Source: UBA11606 sp965243715 (GTDB taxonomy: Bacteria > Actinomycetota > Acidimicrobiia > Acidimicrobiales > Aldehydirespiratoraceae). Taken from it: DNA of 64,000 nucleotides. Within the stretch, counting starts at the first letter, position 1. Every line of letters begins with the position of its first letter. The notes beneath the pieces are model-generated. The model searched no databases. It saw nothing but the letters and a program-made list of their open reading frames with translations, and was not told where the DNA came from. Position numbers and translations under genes: made by a program. The DNA is taken from contig CBDEVU010000017.1 of the NCBI GenBank assembly GCA_965243715.1, positions 682,001 through 746,000 of the forward strand. Reading direction: 5' to 3'. Positions 33,047 through 41,840 of this stretch are shown here, in pieces.

Positions 33047-33517
33047 ATGACCGCCCTCGCCCTCGCTTTTGACGACATCGACGCCATCAACGCTCAAACC
33101 TCCGACGAGTACGGGGATTGGGGCCACGAGGTCGAGGTCACCCAAGAAATGGTCAACGCCTTCGCCGACCTGACCGGCGACCACCAGTGGATCCACGTCG
33201 ACGTCGAACGCTGCCAGCGCGAGAGTCCGTTCGGCGCTCCGATCGCTCACGGCTTTCTTACCCTGAGCCTCATGCCTCGGCTTATCTCGATCCCCGTCAA
33301 ACTCACCGGCGCGAAGAACATCGTAAACTTCGGCTCAAGCGGCCTCCGGTTCCGCCGCCCAGTGCCCGCTGGAGCAACCATCCGGGGACGATCGCGACTA
33401 ATCGGAGCCGAGAAGCATCGAGCGGGGACTCTTATCACCTTCGAATCGGCAATTCATGTAACCGATTGCCCGAAAGCGGCGCTTGTCTATACCTCGCAGA
33501 TCCTCTTCCAAGGCTAG
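33047..33517 (+). CDS. MaoC-like (R)-specific enoyl-CoA hydratase
   Basis: A 156-residue hot-dog-fold dehydratase. The hydratase-2 motif is seen as AFADLTGDHQWIHVDVERCQRESPFGAPIAHGFLTLSL, with the catalytic Asp and His in DHQWIH. It hydrates trans-2-enoyl-CoA. It is followed after 3 bp by the acyl-CoA ligase, so the two form an operon. The start ATG 33047 has TACCAT 7 nt upstream. Confidence 0.9.
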   Translation: MTALALAFDDIDAINAQTSDEYGDWGHEVEVTQEMVNAFADLTGDHQWIHVDVERCQRESPFGAPIAHGFLTLSLMPRLISIPVKLTGAKNIVNFGSSGLRFRRPVPAGATIRGRSRLIGAEKHRAGTLITFESAIHVTDCPKAALVYTSQILFQG

Positions 33518-33520
33518 CCA

Positions 33521-35032
33521 ATGTCGTTGCCCGGCGGCGGGGGGAACTTCGCTAACGACCTACTCGCAGCGGTCGGCGATCGACTAGATCAGCCGTTTCT
33601 GATCACCCCCGGCGGGCCCGCCCCGATCACCTATCGCGAGTTCTTCGATCAGGTCCGGCGGATCGGCACGGTCCTCGGCGAGGCGGGCGCGGCCCGCGGT
33701 GACCGAGTCCTCATGCAGGTTCAGAAGTCACCCGACGCCGTGGCTCTTTACGTCGCTTGCCTCTGGACGGGAACCGTGCCCGTACCCCTCAACCCGGCTT
33801 TCACCACCGACGAACGCCGGTACTTCATCGACGACGCGCAACCCGCTGTCCTAGTGCTTGATCCCCAGATTGTTGACCCCAAGTCGGGGCATGTACCGGC
33901 CACGGTGCTGACCTTGACCGCCGATGGCCGTGGCACCCTCCTCGACCGCAGTCGCACCGCAGCCAGTCTCCCTGGTCCGGTCGACCGGACTGACAACGAC
34001 GTTGCCGTTTTGATCTACACGTCGGGCACTACGGGTCGTCCCAAGGGTGCGGCGCTGACCCACACCAGCCTGCGCCTCAACGCCCACGTCCTGCACGACA
34101 CTTGGGAGTTCACCCCCGACGACCACCTCCTTCATGTACTGCCCATCTTTCATGTTCACGGCCTTTTCGTCGCCCTTCACTGCGCCATGCTGTCGGCTAT
34201 TGCGGTGACCTTCCTGCCCCGGTTCGACCTAGACGCGGTCGTGGCCGCCCTGCCCCACGCCACCGTGTTCATGGGGGTCCCCACGCACTACAACCGACTC
34301 CTAGAACGCCCCGACTTCACCCGCCAGGTTTGTACCGGGATGCGGCTCTTCACCGCTGGCAGCGCCCCCACGACCCCGGCCACCTTCGACGCCTTCACCG
34401 CGCGAACCGGCCATGTTCTCTGCGAACGCTACGGAATGTCCGAAACTGGGATCACTACGTCAAACCCCTACCGCGGGCCGCGGCTCGCGGGCACAGTCGG
34501 GCACGCCCTGACGGGCGTTGAACTAGAGGTCGTCGACCACACCGGCACCCCCATCGCCCGCGACGAAGTCGGAGCCGTAGTGGTTCGTGGCCGCCAAATC
34601 ATGCGCGAGTACTGGGGTCGCCCCGCGGCCACCGCGGAGGCCTTTCTCCCCGACGGATGGTTCAAGACCGGCGACGTGGGTTCTCTCGACGCCGAGGGAC
34701 GCCTCACCCTGCAGGGGCGGGCGGGCGACATGATCATCAGCGGCGGCGAGAACATCTACCCGAAGGAAATCGAACTCGTCCTCGACACGGTCGCCGGGGT
34801 CACCGAGTCGGCGGTGGTCGGTATCCCCGACCCTGAATACGGCGAGCGAGTCCTCGCCGTTTTGGCCGTTGACGGCCCCTCCCCTACCAGGGCCCAACTG
34901 GCCGCGGCTCTCGATACGTCCCTAGCCCGGTACAAACACCCTCGGCAATGGGTAATAGTTGACGCTCTGCCGCGAAACTCCATGGGCAAGGTGCAGAAGG
35001 CGGCCCTGCGAGCGGCGGGGGCTACGGCGTAA
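33521..35032 (+). CDS. AMP-forming acyl-CoA ligase, malonyl-CoA synthetase-like
   Basis: A 503-residue adenylate-forming ligase. The P-loop is LIYTSGTTGRPKGAAL; the adenine and hinge motifs are CERYGMSETG, GWFKTGDVG and GRAGDMIISGGENIYPKEIE; the catalytic Lys is in PRNSMGKVQKAAL. The segment LPRFDLDAVVAALPHATVFMGVPTHYNRLL closely resembles malonyl-CoA synthetases (MatB/ACSF3). The substrate assignment is tentative. It overlaps the convergent downstream gene by 11 bp. Confidence 0.88.
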   Translation: MSLPGGGGNFANDLLAAVGDRLDQPFLITPGGPAPITYREFFDQVRRIGTVLGEAGAARGDRVLMQVQKSPDAVALYVACLWTGTVPVPLNPAFTTDERRYFIDDAQPAVLVLDPQIVDPKSGHVPATVLTLTADGRGTLLDRSRTAASLPGPVDRTDNDVAVLIYTSGTTGRPKGAALTHTSLRLNAHVLHDTWEFTPDDHLLHVLPIFHVHGLFVALHCAMLSAIAVTFLPRFDLDAVVAALPHATVFMGVPTHYNRLLERPDFTRQVCTGMRLFTAGSAPTTPATFDAFTARTGHVLCERYGMSETGITTSNPYRGPRLAGTVGHALTGVELEVVDHTGTPIARDEVGAVVVRGRQIMREYWGRPAATAEAFLPDGWFKTGDVGSLDAEGRLTLQGRAGDMIISGGENIYPKEIELVLDTVAGVTESAVVGIPDPEYGERVLAVLAVDGPSPTRAQLAAALDTSLARYKHPRQWVIVDALPRNSMGKVQKAALRAAGATA

Positions 35033-36827
35033 GCCACCGACGCAACGCTCCTCCGGCGGCCCCGATGAGCACGACAGCACCGGCGGGCAGGATCAGGCGC
35101 AGCGTGCCTCGGCCGACCGCACCTTCGTACTCGTCGACGAGCGTTTCGGCCTGATGGGCGGCCGCCGAGAACTCTCCATCGTCCCACGATTCGAGGATGG
35201 TCGCCAAGCGGGCCTCCGCGTCGTAGCCGACCATGCCAAGGGCAGACAGCAGGCCTCGGTCGCCAATATCGAGGCCCCGAGCTTCAACAACGGTTTCTAG
35301 CGTCTCGCTCTGTTCAGCGAACAGTTCCCACGTCAGATTCATCGATGCCGGGGCCGCTTCGAAAATGTTTTGCAGGCCGTCGCCGATCTCCAACCCCGCT
35401 TCCTCGGCCGCGGCTTGCAGTTCGTCGCGCGCCTCGATGAACTCAGAAACTGGGCCTTGTCGGGCGAGGAAGGAATCGAAATTCCAGCCGCTCATGGGTC
35501 TACGCAGAAGGGGCGGCAAAATCCACGGGGCCGCCCGATCAGACAGCGCCCGATACTCGACTAGGGCCGTTTCACGCCGCCGCAACTCGGCCCGCGAGTC
35601 CGCGTCCACCGAGAACTCAAAGGCCGTGGAGGCCCGACTTACGCCCGCGAGATGTTCGAAAACGTCAAGCACTCGGCGCCAATCAACGGCGGCCGGAATG
35701 TCGATCGCAAGGGGCCCGGCATACGCTGGCGTGCCTGCGTCCAGCGCGGTAAGTGCCGCGGCAAAGGTCTCAGGTTCGATATCGACCAGCGCGTCGGTCG
35801 TTCGCGACCACGGTATTATCCCGAGGGTGTAGTTTCTCGTTGGGTCGCTACTTCGGCTGGCAATCGCCGCGGCCAGGCCGAGCCGTACCTCAGGGTCGGT
35901 AAACGCAATGTCGGCGAGCCATTGGTCTGCCACGATGGTCAGAACATCAAACAAGGAAATGTTGGGCGAAACAATCACCGCCCCATCGTCCCCACGCCGG
36001 GTCATAGCCCCACCCGTCCAACCTTGCCGAAGCTCAATCGACTCCGGTGGGCTCAGCGGAATCCACTCGGCCAGCGCGGGCACTCCCGTTCGCAACTCAG
36101 CAACGAGCCAGCCAACCGCGGCGGGCGGCGAGGTCACCTCGATATCAAGGTCGATACCGTCGATGCGAGAACTCGCCAGGCCACCTAAAGCCTCCAACAC
36201 GATGAGCTGGCCTTCGTACTCGGTGACCGTGTCGCCGTGCAGCACGGTTATCCCATCGACCACCTCCACATCGAGACCGGCCCCTTCGACTACATCAAAC
36301 TCCCCCCGAACGCGGACCGTAAGCGAGGCGGCGCCGCCATGGCCTACAGCAAATGGGGCAAAGGCCACCAGGGTAGGCGAAAGAAGATCCTCGTCGTTGG
36401 GGAGGCTGTCCAGCCTCTGGCGAGACCACCGGACCTCGACATCGATCTCTTCACCAGCGGCGAGCGGTTCGGGAAAGACGATGCGCCATTCCGCCACTTC
36501 GTCACGAACTCGACTACCGAGAAGGGGGAGCGGTTCGTCCGACGTTGTGGCCTGAATGTCAACAGCATCGCGGGGGATGGTCTCAAAGAACTCTGTGAAC
36601 ACCCCTCCGAGCGTGGTGTTTTGGAACCGATAGCGATGGATAACATCGACCGAACCCTCGGCCGGATCGACAAATACCTTGGTCGAGGAAATGGCAACCA
36701 GGCCAAGGGCGGGCCCATCCTGGGCCTGAACCACCGGGGCGGGAGCAAACACGGCAACAGCCACCCCGACCGACACGGCGAGCGCCACCCCGAACCTTGC
36801 GATCAATGATGAAACAGCCGCGAGCAC
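35022..36827 (-). CDS. Large secreted, C-terminally anchored protein, possibly degenerate gluzincin-like
   Basis: A 601-residue protein with a signal peptide (residues 8-36, ending VVQAQ), a long extracytoplasmic region and a C-terminal membrane helix (LRLILPAGAVVLIGAAGG) with RRW after it. The N-terminal third is beta-rich (VDVIHRYRFQNTTLGGVFTEFFETIP). The segment DVLTIVADQWLADIAFTDPEVRLGLAAAIASR recalls the zinc-peptidase pattern HExxHQW...D.W...G.A, but the metal-binding His residues are absent. No family is recognised with confidence. GTG 36827 has TAGCGT (36836-36841) 8 nt upstream. Confidence 0.7.
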   Translation of the reverse strand: MLAAVSSLIARFGVALAVSVGVAVAVFAPAPVVQAQDGPALGLVAISSTKVFVDPAEGSVDVIHRYRFQNTTLGGVFTEFFETIPRDAVDIQATTSDEPLPLLGSRVRDEVAEWRIVFPEPLAAGEEIDVEVRWSRQRLDSLPNDEDLLSPTLVAFAPFAVGHGGAASLTVRVRGEFDVVEGAGLDVEVVDGITVLHGDTVTEYEGQLIVLEALGGLASSRIDGIDLDIEVTSPPAAVGWLVAELRTGVPALAEWIPLSPPESIELRQGWTGGAMTRRGDDGAVIVSPNISLFDVLTIVADQWLADIAFTDPEVRLGLAAAIASRSSDPTRNYTLGIIPWSRTTDALVDIEPETFAAALTALDAGTPAYAGPLAIDIPAAVDWRRVLDVFEHLAGVSRASTAFEFSVDADSRAELRRRETALVEYRALSDRAAPWILPPLLRRPMSGWNFDSFLARQGPVSEFIEARDELQAAAEEAGLEIGDGLQNIFEAAPASMNLTWELFAEQSETLETVVEARGLDIGDRGLLSALGMVGYDAEARLATILESWDDGEFSAAAHQAETLVDEYEGAVGRGTLRLILPAGAVVLIGAAGGALRRWLTP

Positions 36828-36865
36828 AATCGCAAACGCTACCGCCCCGTCGGACGGCTCTCTCG

Positions 36866-37072
36866 CTAACCCACGAGGCTGGCGAGGGCCCAGAGGGCGG
36901 CTACCCCACCGATTACGACGTAAGCGAGACCTCGGCCAAGCGGCGCTCGCTCTAGGGCATCGCCGTCTCGTTGGCGCTCGGGCGGTCGCAGCAAGGCCAG
37001 TCCGTTACCCACCGCCATAGCCGCACCGATGGCCAGAACTAGCCAGGCGAGAAGATCTTCTCCCAAAAACAC
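36866..37072 (-). CDS. Small two-helix membrane protein
   Basis: A 68-residue protein with two hydrophobic helices (about 8-28 and 48-66) joined by a polar, Arg-rich loop. No family is recognised. The GTG start lies 2 bp after the dnaB stop, so it is probably translated from the rpsF-dnaB transcript. Confidence 0.6.
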   Translation of the reverse strand: MFLGEDLLAWLVLAIGAAMAVGNGLALLRPPERQRDGDALERAPLGRGLAYVVIGGVAALWALASLVG

Positions 37073-37074
37073 AG

Positions 37075-38430
37075 CTAGACCTCTCGACGAGCGAGATTTC
37101 GAAACGCGGTAAACCGCGGCACGAAGCTGAGATTGACGGTACTAGTGGGACCGTTTCGGTGTTTCGCCACGATGAGTTCGGCTAGGCCCTCCGAATCGCC
37201 GCCAGGGTTATAAACCTCATCGCGGTACAAAAACATCACCACGTCGGCGTCTTGCTCAATGGAGCCTGACTCGCGAAGGTCCGACAGCATGGGACGCTTG
37301 TCCTGGCGACTTTCGAGGTTTCTAGACAGCTGGGAAAGTCCGATAACTGGGCATTCGAGTTCGCGGGCCAGAATTTTAAGACCGCGGGAGATTTCGGCCA
37401 CCTCCACCTGACGGTTCTCGGCTCCCGCCCGACCAGTCATGAGTTGCAGATAGTCGACCACGATGAGTCCCAGACCCCCCGCTCTGCTCTTCAGGCGCCG
37501 TGCCTTGGCTCGGATCTCCATAATGGTGAGGTTTGGATTGTCGTCGATCCACATCGGCGACTCGGCTAGGCGGCCAATGCCGTTGGAGATGCGGGCCCAG
37601 TCTTCTTCTTTGAGCTTTCCGTCGCGCATGTTCTTCGCGTCGACGTTGGCTTCGCTGCACAATATGCGTTGGGTGAGTTCGAGGTGGCCCATCTCCAAGC
37701 TGAAGATGAGGGTTGGCTTGCTCTCGCGCACCGCGACATGGGTGGCAACATTGAGCGCAAACGAGGTCTTGCCCATCGCGGGACGGGCCCCAACGATGAG
37801 CAAGGAGCTGGGCTGAAGTCCCGACAACACGGCATCGAGGTCAATGAAGCCGGTGGGCGTGCCGGTGATGCCTTCACCAAGTTCGTAGAGTTGCTCGAGG
37901 CGATCAAGGGTGACGTCGAGAAGGTCGCGGATCTCGGCCATAGTGTCGGCGACCCGGCCTTGGGCCACCTGAAACATCATGTTTTCGGCCTCGTCGACGG
38001 CCCGGGTAACGTCTTCGGGGCGGCTAAAGCCGATATCGGCGATCTGATTTGCCGTCGAGATTAGGCGCCGCAGCGTGTAGCGCTCGGCGATGATCTGGGC
38101 GTACTTGTCGGCGTTCGACGTGGACGGCGTCTTGATCTGCATGGAGATCAAGCCATCGAGGCCGCCAACGTTCTCCAGCGCCCCCATTCTTTCGAGTTCC
38201 GCGGCGACGGTAACCGGGTCAGCGGGATCGCCGCTGGCGTACAGGCCGGAGATGGCGTCGAAGATGTGGGCGTTAGCGGGCCGGTAGAAGTGGGTCGTTT
38301 CGGTGTGTTCCACCGCGTCGGCTATGGCATCGCGGGACAAAAGCATGGCCCCCAATAGCGACTCCTCCGCCTCTAGGTTGTGCGGTGGGACACGCTGGGT
38401 AACTATCGTGTCGAAGTCGCTCATCACCAT
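37075..38430 (-). CDS. dnaB: Replicative DNA helicase DnaB
   Basis: A 451-residue hexameric helicase that unwinds the fork. The N-terminal domain (1-110) carries VPPHNLEAEESLLGAML; the RecA-like domain has Walker A GARPAMGKTSFALN, Walker B LIVVDYLQLM, and the C-terminal SQLSRNLESRQDKRPMLSDLRESGSIEQDAD motif. No intein interrupts it, unlike many actinobacterial DnaB proteins. It ends the rpsF-ssb-rpsR-rplI block; 60 bp separate it from rplI and hold two TGTGGAT sequences. The start may be 38430 or 38424. Confidence 0.95.
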   Translation of the reverse strand: MVMSDFDTIVTQRVPPHNLEAEESLLGAMLLSRDAIADAVEHTETTHFYRPANAHIFDAISGLYASGDPADPVTVAAELERMGALENVGGLDGLISMQIKTPSTSNADKYAQIIAERYTLRRLISTANQIADIGFSRPEDVTRAVDEAENMMFQVAQGRVADTMAEIRDLLDVTLDRLEQLYELGEGITGTPTGFIDLDAVLSGLQPSSLLIVGARPAMGKTSFALNVATHVAVRESKPTLIFSLEMGHLELTQRILCSEANVDAKNMRDGKLKEEDWARISNGIGRLAESPMWIDDNPNLTIMEIRAKARRLKSRAGGLGLIVVDYLQLMTGRAGAENRQVEVAEISRGLKILARELECPVIGLSQLSRNLESRQDKRPMLSDLRESGSIEQDADVVMFLYRDEVYNPGGDSEGLAELIVAKHRNGPTSTVNLSFVPRFTAFRNLARREV

Positions 38431-38489
38431 GATTACACCCTGCCCGGATCAGCCTGTGGATCGCTAGTGGATGAGCTGTGGATTGTGCT

Positions 38490-38939
38490 TCACCCCCGGA
38501 TTACATCAATCGAGATCGGGAAGGCGACATCGGGATGCAGTTTGCACATCACCATGGACTCGCTCACGTCTTTGATCGAAGTAACGAGATCAAGGGTGCG
38601 GGCATCTACGACCAGGCCAGCTTGGGCCTTAACCGCGGCGACGATCTCGGTCGCCCCCACGGAACCAAACAGGCGCCCACCGTCGGCCGCTTTGGCCTTG
38701 ATGGTGATGCGTTGGGGCACCAACCGGGTGGCGATCAATTCTGCGTCGGCCCGACTAGCCGCATCGCGGCGCAAGGCGGTACGAAGCATGGCTTCGCCCT
38801 GGACCGCGGCCCCAGCCGTGGCTTTGAAGGCCAGTCCTTGGGGGTTGAGGTAGTTACGGAAGTAGCCCGCGGCCACATCGGTGGTTTGCCCTTTGCGGCC
38901 CACCCCGTCGACATCGGAACGAAGTACGACCTTCATCAT
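38490..38939 (-). CDS. rplI: 50S ribosomal protein L9
   Basis: A 149-residue L9. The N-terminal MKVVLRSDVDGVGRKGQTTDVAAGYFRNYLNPQGLA is the conserved rRNA-binding domain, joined by the long helix to the C-terminal domain. The ATGATG at the start overlaps the rpsR stop; either Met can begin the protein. Confidence 0.95.
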   Translation of the reverse strand: MMKVVLRSDVDGVGRKGQTTDVAAGYFRNYLNPQGLAFKATAGAAVQGEAMLRTALRRDAASRADAELIATRLVPQRITIKAKAADGGRLFGSVGATEIVAAVKAQAGLVVDARTLDLVTSIKDVSESMVMCKLHPDVAFPISIDVIRG

Positions 38940-39337
38940 TTGGTCCCTTCGCTCGCCTGGTGACCTTCGCTGCGTTCGCTCTCGTTGCGGCTAGGTGGCG
39001 GCCCACTCGGCCGCGGTGCTGGACCCTCGGCCCGTGAACCACGGTCGCCTCGATCGCGGCTGTTGCGCTGCGAGGTGACACGGGTGGCGTAGGGAATCAG
39101 CGCCATCTCTCGGGCCACTTTTACCGCATCGGCGCAGAGCTTTTGCTGCTGGGTGCTGTTGCCGCTAACCCGCCGAGCCCGAATCTTGGCCCGCTCCGAC
39201 ACGAACCGACGCACCAAGGTGGCGTCTTTCCAGTCGACATAATCGAGCTTCTCGGTGGTGAGGACGCTGACTTTCTTTTTGCCGCGACGGTCGGTTGCCC
39301 TGCTACTGACCTTGCCGCGCTTTTTGACTTTCGCCAT
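38936..39337 (-). CDS. rpsR: 30S ribosomal protein S18 with long C-terminal extension
   Basis: A 133-residue S18; usual length is 75-90. Residues 1-90 hold the conserved core (KLDYVDWKDATLVRRFVSERAKIRARRVSG, MALIPYA). The last roughly 45 residues are low-complexity and polar (Arg, Gly, Ser, Pro, Glu), probably disordered. S18 pairs with S6 on the 30S platform; S6 is encoded two genes upstream in the same operon. An AGGAA-type ribosome site precedes the ATG. Confidence 0.93.
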   Translation of the reverse strand: MAKVKKRGKVSSRATDRRGKKKVSVLTTEKLDYVDWKDATLVRRFVSERAKIRARRVSGNSTQQQKLCADAVKVAREMALIPYATRVTSQRNSRDRGDRGSRAEGPAPRPSGPPPSRNESERSEGHQASEGTK

Positions 39338-39393
39338 GAGCTATTCCTGTTCTTTCGTATTTGTTGGGGGAGCCTATTTCGCGCCGAGCGGGG

Positions 39394-39849
39394 CTAGAAG
39401 GGCTCTTCGTCCATGTCGTATGCGGGCGGGGCCTGCTGGGGAGCTGGTCGACCGCCACCGCCACCGGACCCACCACGCGGCGAACCGTCGCTGTCGCCTT
39501 TGAATTCGTTGCGCCGGATCTCAGCTGAAGCCCAGCGCAAACTCGGCGCCACATCGTCGGCAACGATCTCTACTTTGGACCGGCGTTCGCCCTCTTGGTT
39601 GTCCCAGCTGCTTTGTTTGAGGGTGCCGTAGACCACGACACGAGCGCCCTTGGTGATGGACTCGGCCACGTTCTCGGCCAACTCGTAAAAGCAGGTGACA
39701 TCGAAGAACGAAACCTCTTCCTCCCCGTTTTGCTTCTTCTTATTCCAAGCGACGCCAAAGGAGGCAATGGCCATCCCCCCCTGCGAAAATCGCAGTTCGG
39801 GGTCGCGCGTGACGTTGCCGACGACGGTGACGGTGTTGTTGTATCCCAT
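39394..39849 (-). CDS. ssb: Single-stranded DNA-binding protein
   Basis: A 151-residue SSB. The OB fold runs through about residue 110 (NTVTVVGNVTRDPELRF, WDNQEGERRSKVEIVADDVAPSLRWA). A Gly/Pro-rich linker follows, and the acidic tip is MDEEPF, which recruits repair and replication partners. A strong ribosome site GGAGG lies 7 nt before the ATG. It sits in the standard rpsF-ssb-rpsR order. Confidence 0.95.
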   Translation of the reverse strand: MGYNNTVTVVGNVTRDPELRFSQGGMAIASFGVAWNKKKQNGEEEVSFFDVTCFYELAENVAESITKGARVVVYGTLKQSSWDNQEGERRSKVEIVADDVAPSLRWASAEIRRNEFKGDSDGSPRGGSGGGGGRPAPQQAPPAYDMDEEPF

Positions 39850-39864
39850 GTTATTTCCTCCGGG

Positions 39865-40212
39865 TTAGCCGGCCTCGACCGGCGCCGCTTCCCCGAGGAG
39901 ACCACGACGGGTGGCTTCCTTTTCGGGTAGGCGGAACAGTTTGTGGCGGACTATGTCGTCCGCAAAACGAAGTTGGCGTTCCGTTACGGCCAGCCCAGCG
40001 GCCTCGGTAACGATCTCCCAGACCACGTAGGTGCCTTCGTTCTTGTGGTTGATCTCGTAAGCAAACTTACGAAGACCCCAGTTGTCTGTCGAGGCAATCC
40101 GGCCACCTTCGTCGGTGATCTGGCCTTCGACACGTTGTATCACCGCGGCAATGTCGTTGTCGTCGACATCGCGATCGATGATTATCATCAGTTCGTACAC
40201 CCGTGTGATCAC
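39865..40212 (-). CDS. rpsF: 30S ribosomal protein S6
   Basis: An S6 of about 115 residues, recognised by RVYELMIIIDRDV, GGRIASTDNWGLRKFAYEINHKNEGTYVVWE and the C-terminal DDIVRHKLFRLPEKEA. GTG 40212 is chosen over GTG 40218 because AGGAGGT lies 8 nt before it. It is the first gene of the rpsF-ssb-rpsR-rplI-dnaB cluster. Confidence 0.93.
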   Translation of the reverse strand: MITRVYELMIIIDRDVDDNDIAAVIQRVEGQITDEGGRIASTDNWGLRKFAYEINHKNEGTYVVWEIVTEAAGLAVTERQLRFADDIVRHKLFRLPEKEATRRGLLGEAAPVEAG

Positions 40213-40395
40213 AGGCACTCACCTCCTACGGACCCGACGGCGTCGGGGCCCCTTCCCGGGGCAGGGGTAGCTTGGTTGTGGTGTCCCCCGACTAGGGAAC
40301 ACTTAGAGGCTATCGGCATGATTCACAGTTTGGCGCGGGGGTGTGACAGCTAGCCTGGCTAGGACCTAGATCACCCGATTCGCAAAGGGGCACAC
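40213..40395. promoter_or_regulatory. rpsF / pntAA divergent intergenic region
   Basis: 183 bp without a gene. On the rpsF side, GC-rich inverted repeats near 40230-40262 (including CCCGAC-GGC-GTCGGG) could fold in the rpsF leader, where S6:S18 autoregulation is known in other bacteria; no diagnostic motif is proven here. On the pntAA side an AAAGGGG ribosome site precedes ATG 40396. Confidence 0.3.
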
Positions 40396-41547
40396 ATGCA
40401 CATCGCGGTGGGCAAAGAAACTCGAACCGGGGAGCACCGGGTGGCGCTCACCCCGCACGCCGCCGCCAAGTTGATCGGCGATGGCCACACCGTTGCGGTG
40501 GAAACCGCCGCCGGATCCGCGGCTGGCATCAACGACGTCGACTATGTCAAGGCGGGGGTCACCATGGCGGCCAGCCGCGCCGAACTCAACTCCCACGCCG
40601 AGTTAATGGTTCTCGTCAATCGGCCCCACATCGACGAACTCGTTGGTCTGGCCCCCGGAACTATCCTCGTCGCCTTGCTCGATCCGCTCTGGACGCCCAA
40701 CCCGCTGAAGGCGTTGGCCGCCGCCCAACTCACCTCGCTATCCCTTGAACTAGTGCCGCGAATAACCCGGGCCCAGTCGATGGACGTGCTCTCGTCGATG
40801 GCCACCGTGGCGGGTTACCAAGCCGTACTCACCGCTGCCCACCGCCTGCCCCGCATGTTCCCACTGCTGATGACCGCCGGCGGTACGGTGCCGGCCGCTC
40901 GGGTGCTAGTCCTTGGCGCGGGGGTTGCGGGCCTGCAGGCCATCGCCACCTCCCGTCGATTGGGTGCCGTGGTCGAGGCCTACGATGTTCGCCCGGCCGC
41001 GGCGGAGCAGATCAAATCACTGGGCGCGAAAATCGTCGAACTCGATCTCGACACGTCCGGCGCCGAAGACGCTGGGGGCTACGCCCGAGCGCAGACCGAC
41101 GACTCCCAAGCCCGCCAACAAAGCGCCCTTACCCCGTTCGTGGCTGCCAGCGACGTCATCATCACCACAGCGGCTATCCCTGGGGCAGCCAGCCCCGAAC
41201 TGCTCACTCAAACCATGGTGGAGGCCATGCGGCCGGGATCGCTCATTGTTGACCTAGCGGCCGAACGCGGCGGCAACTGCGCTCTCACCAAAGCCGACAC
41301 CGAGGTTGACCACAACGCAGTGACCATCCTTGGTCCCACTCAATTAGAATCCGGATCGGCTCGTTCCGCGTCCTTGCTGTACGCCAACAATCTAGTCACC
41401 TTCATCCGCCATCTTACTCAGCAACTCGATCCGGTTGGGGACGGCGCCGGTTTCGCCGACGAGATCCTCGGCCCCATGCTCATCACCCATCACGGGGTGA
41501 TCGTCAACGACCGAGTCCTCGAAAAAATCGGCCGGGAGCCGTCATGA
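40396..41547 (+). CDS. pntAA: NAD(P) transhydrogenase subunit alpha part 1
   Basis: A 383-residue soluble NAD(H)-binding subunit (domain I). It begins HIAVGKETRTGEHRVALTPHAA, with the dinucleotide motif VLVLGAGVAGLQAIATSRRLGAVVEAYD and the following DVRPAAAEQIKSLGAKIVEL. With PntAB and PntB it couples proton flow to hydride transfer between NADH and NADP+. Its stop overlaps the pntAB start by 4 nt. Confidence 0.95.
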   Translation: MHIAVGKETRTGEHRVALTPHAAAKLIGDGHTVAVETAAGSAAGINDVDYVKAGVTMAASRAELNSHAELMVLVNRPHIDELVGLAPGTILVALLDPLWTPNPLKALAAAQLTSLSLELVPRITRAQSMDVLSSMATVAGYQAVLTAAHRLPRMFPLLMTAGGTVPAARVLVLGAGVAGLQAIATSRRLGAVVEAYDVRPAAAEQIKSLGAKIVELDLDTSGAEDAGGYARAQTDDSQARQQSALTPFVAASDVIITTAAIPGAASPELLTQTMVEAMRPGSLIVDLAAERGGNCALTKADTEVDHNAVTILGPTQLESGSARSASLLYANNLVTFIRHLTQQLDPVGDGAGFADEILGPMLITHHGVIVNDRVLEKIGREPS

Positions 41548-41840
41548 CCTTGCTACTTGCCGTCACCTTATTCGTGCTCGCCGTGTTCCTCGGTGTGGAG
41601 GTGATCTCCAAAGTGCCGCCGACCCTGCACACTCCCCTGATGTCGGGCTCCAACGCCATCTCAGGCATCACCCTCATCGGGGCTTTGGTCTCCGCGGGAA
41701 GCAACCACCGCACACTCACCACGGTTCTAGCTTTCTTGGCCGTAACGCTGGCCACCGTGAACGTGGTCGGCGGCTTCTTGGTTACCAACCGAATGCTCGC
41801 CTTGTTCGCGGGTCGGTCCAAACCAAAGACCAAGCCATGA
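41544..41840 (+). CDS. pntAB: NAD(P) transhydrogenase subunit alpha part 2
   Basis: A 98-residue membrane subunit with three to four helices and the conserved KVPPTLHTPLMSGSNAISGI motif, VNVVGGFLVTNRML and a short basic tail. It overlaps pntAA and pntB by 4 nt at each end, indicating translational coupling. Confidence 0.95.
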   Translation: MTLLLAVTLFVLAVFLGVEVISKVPPTLHTPLMSGSNAISGITLIGALVSAGSNHRTLTTVLAFLAVTLATVNVVGGFLVTNRMLALFAGRSKPKTKP

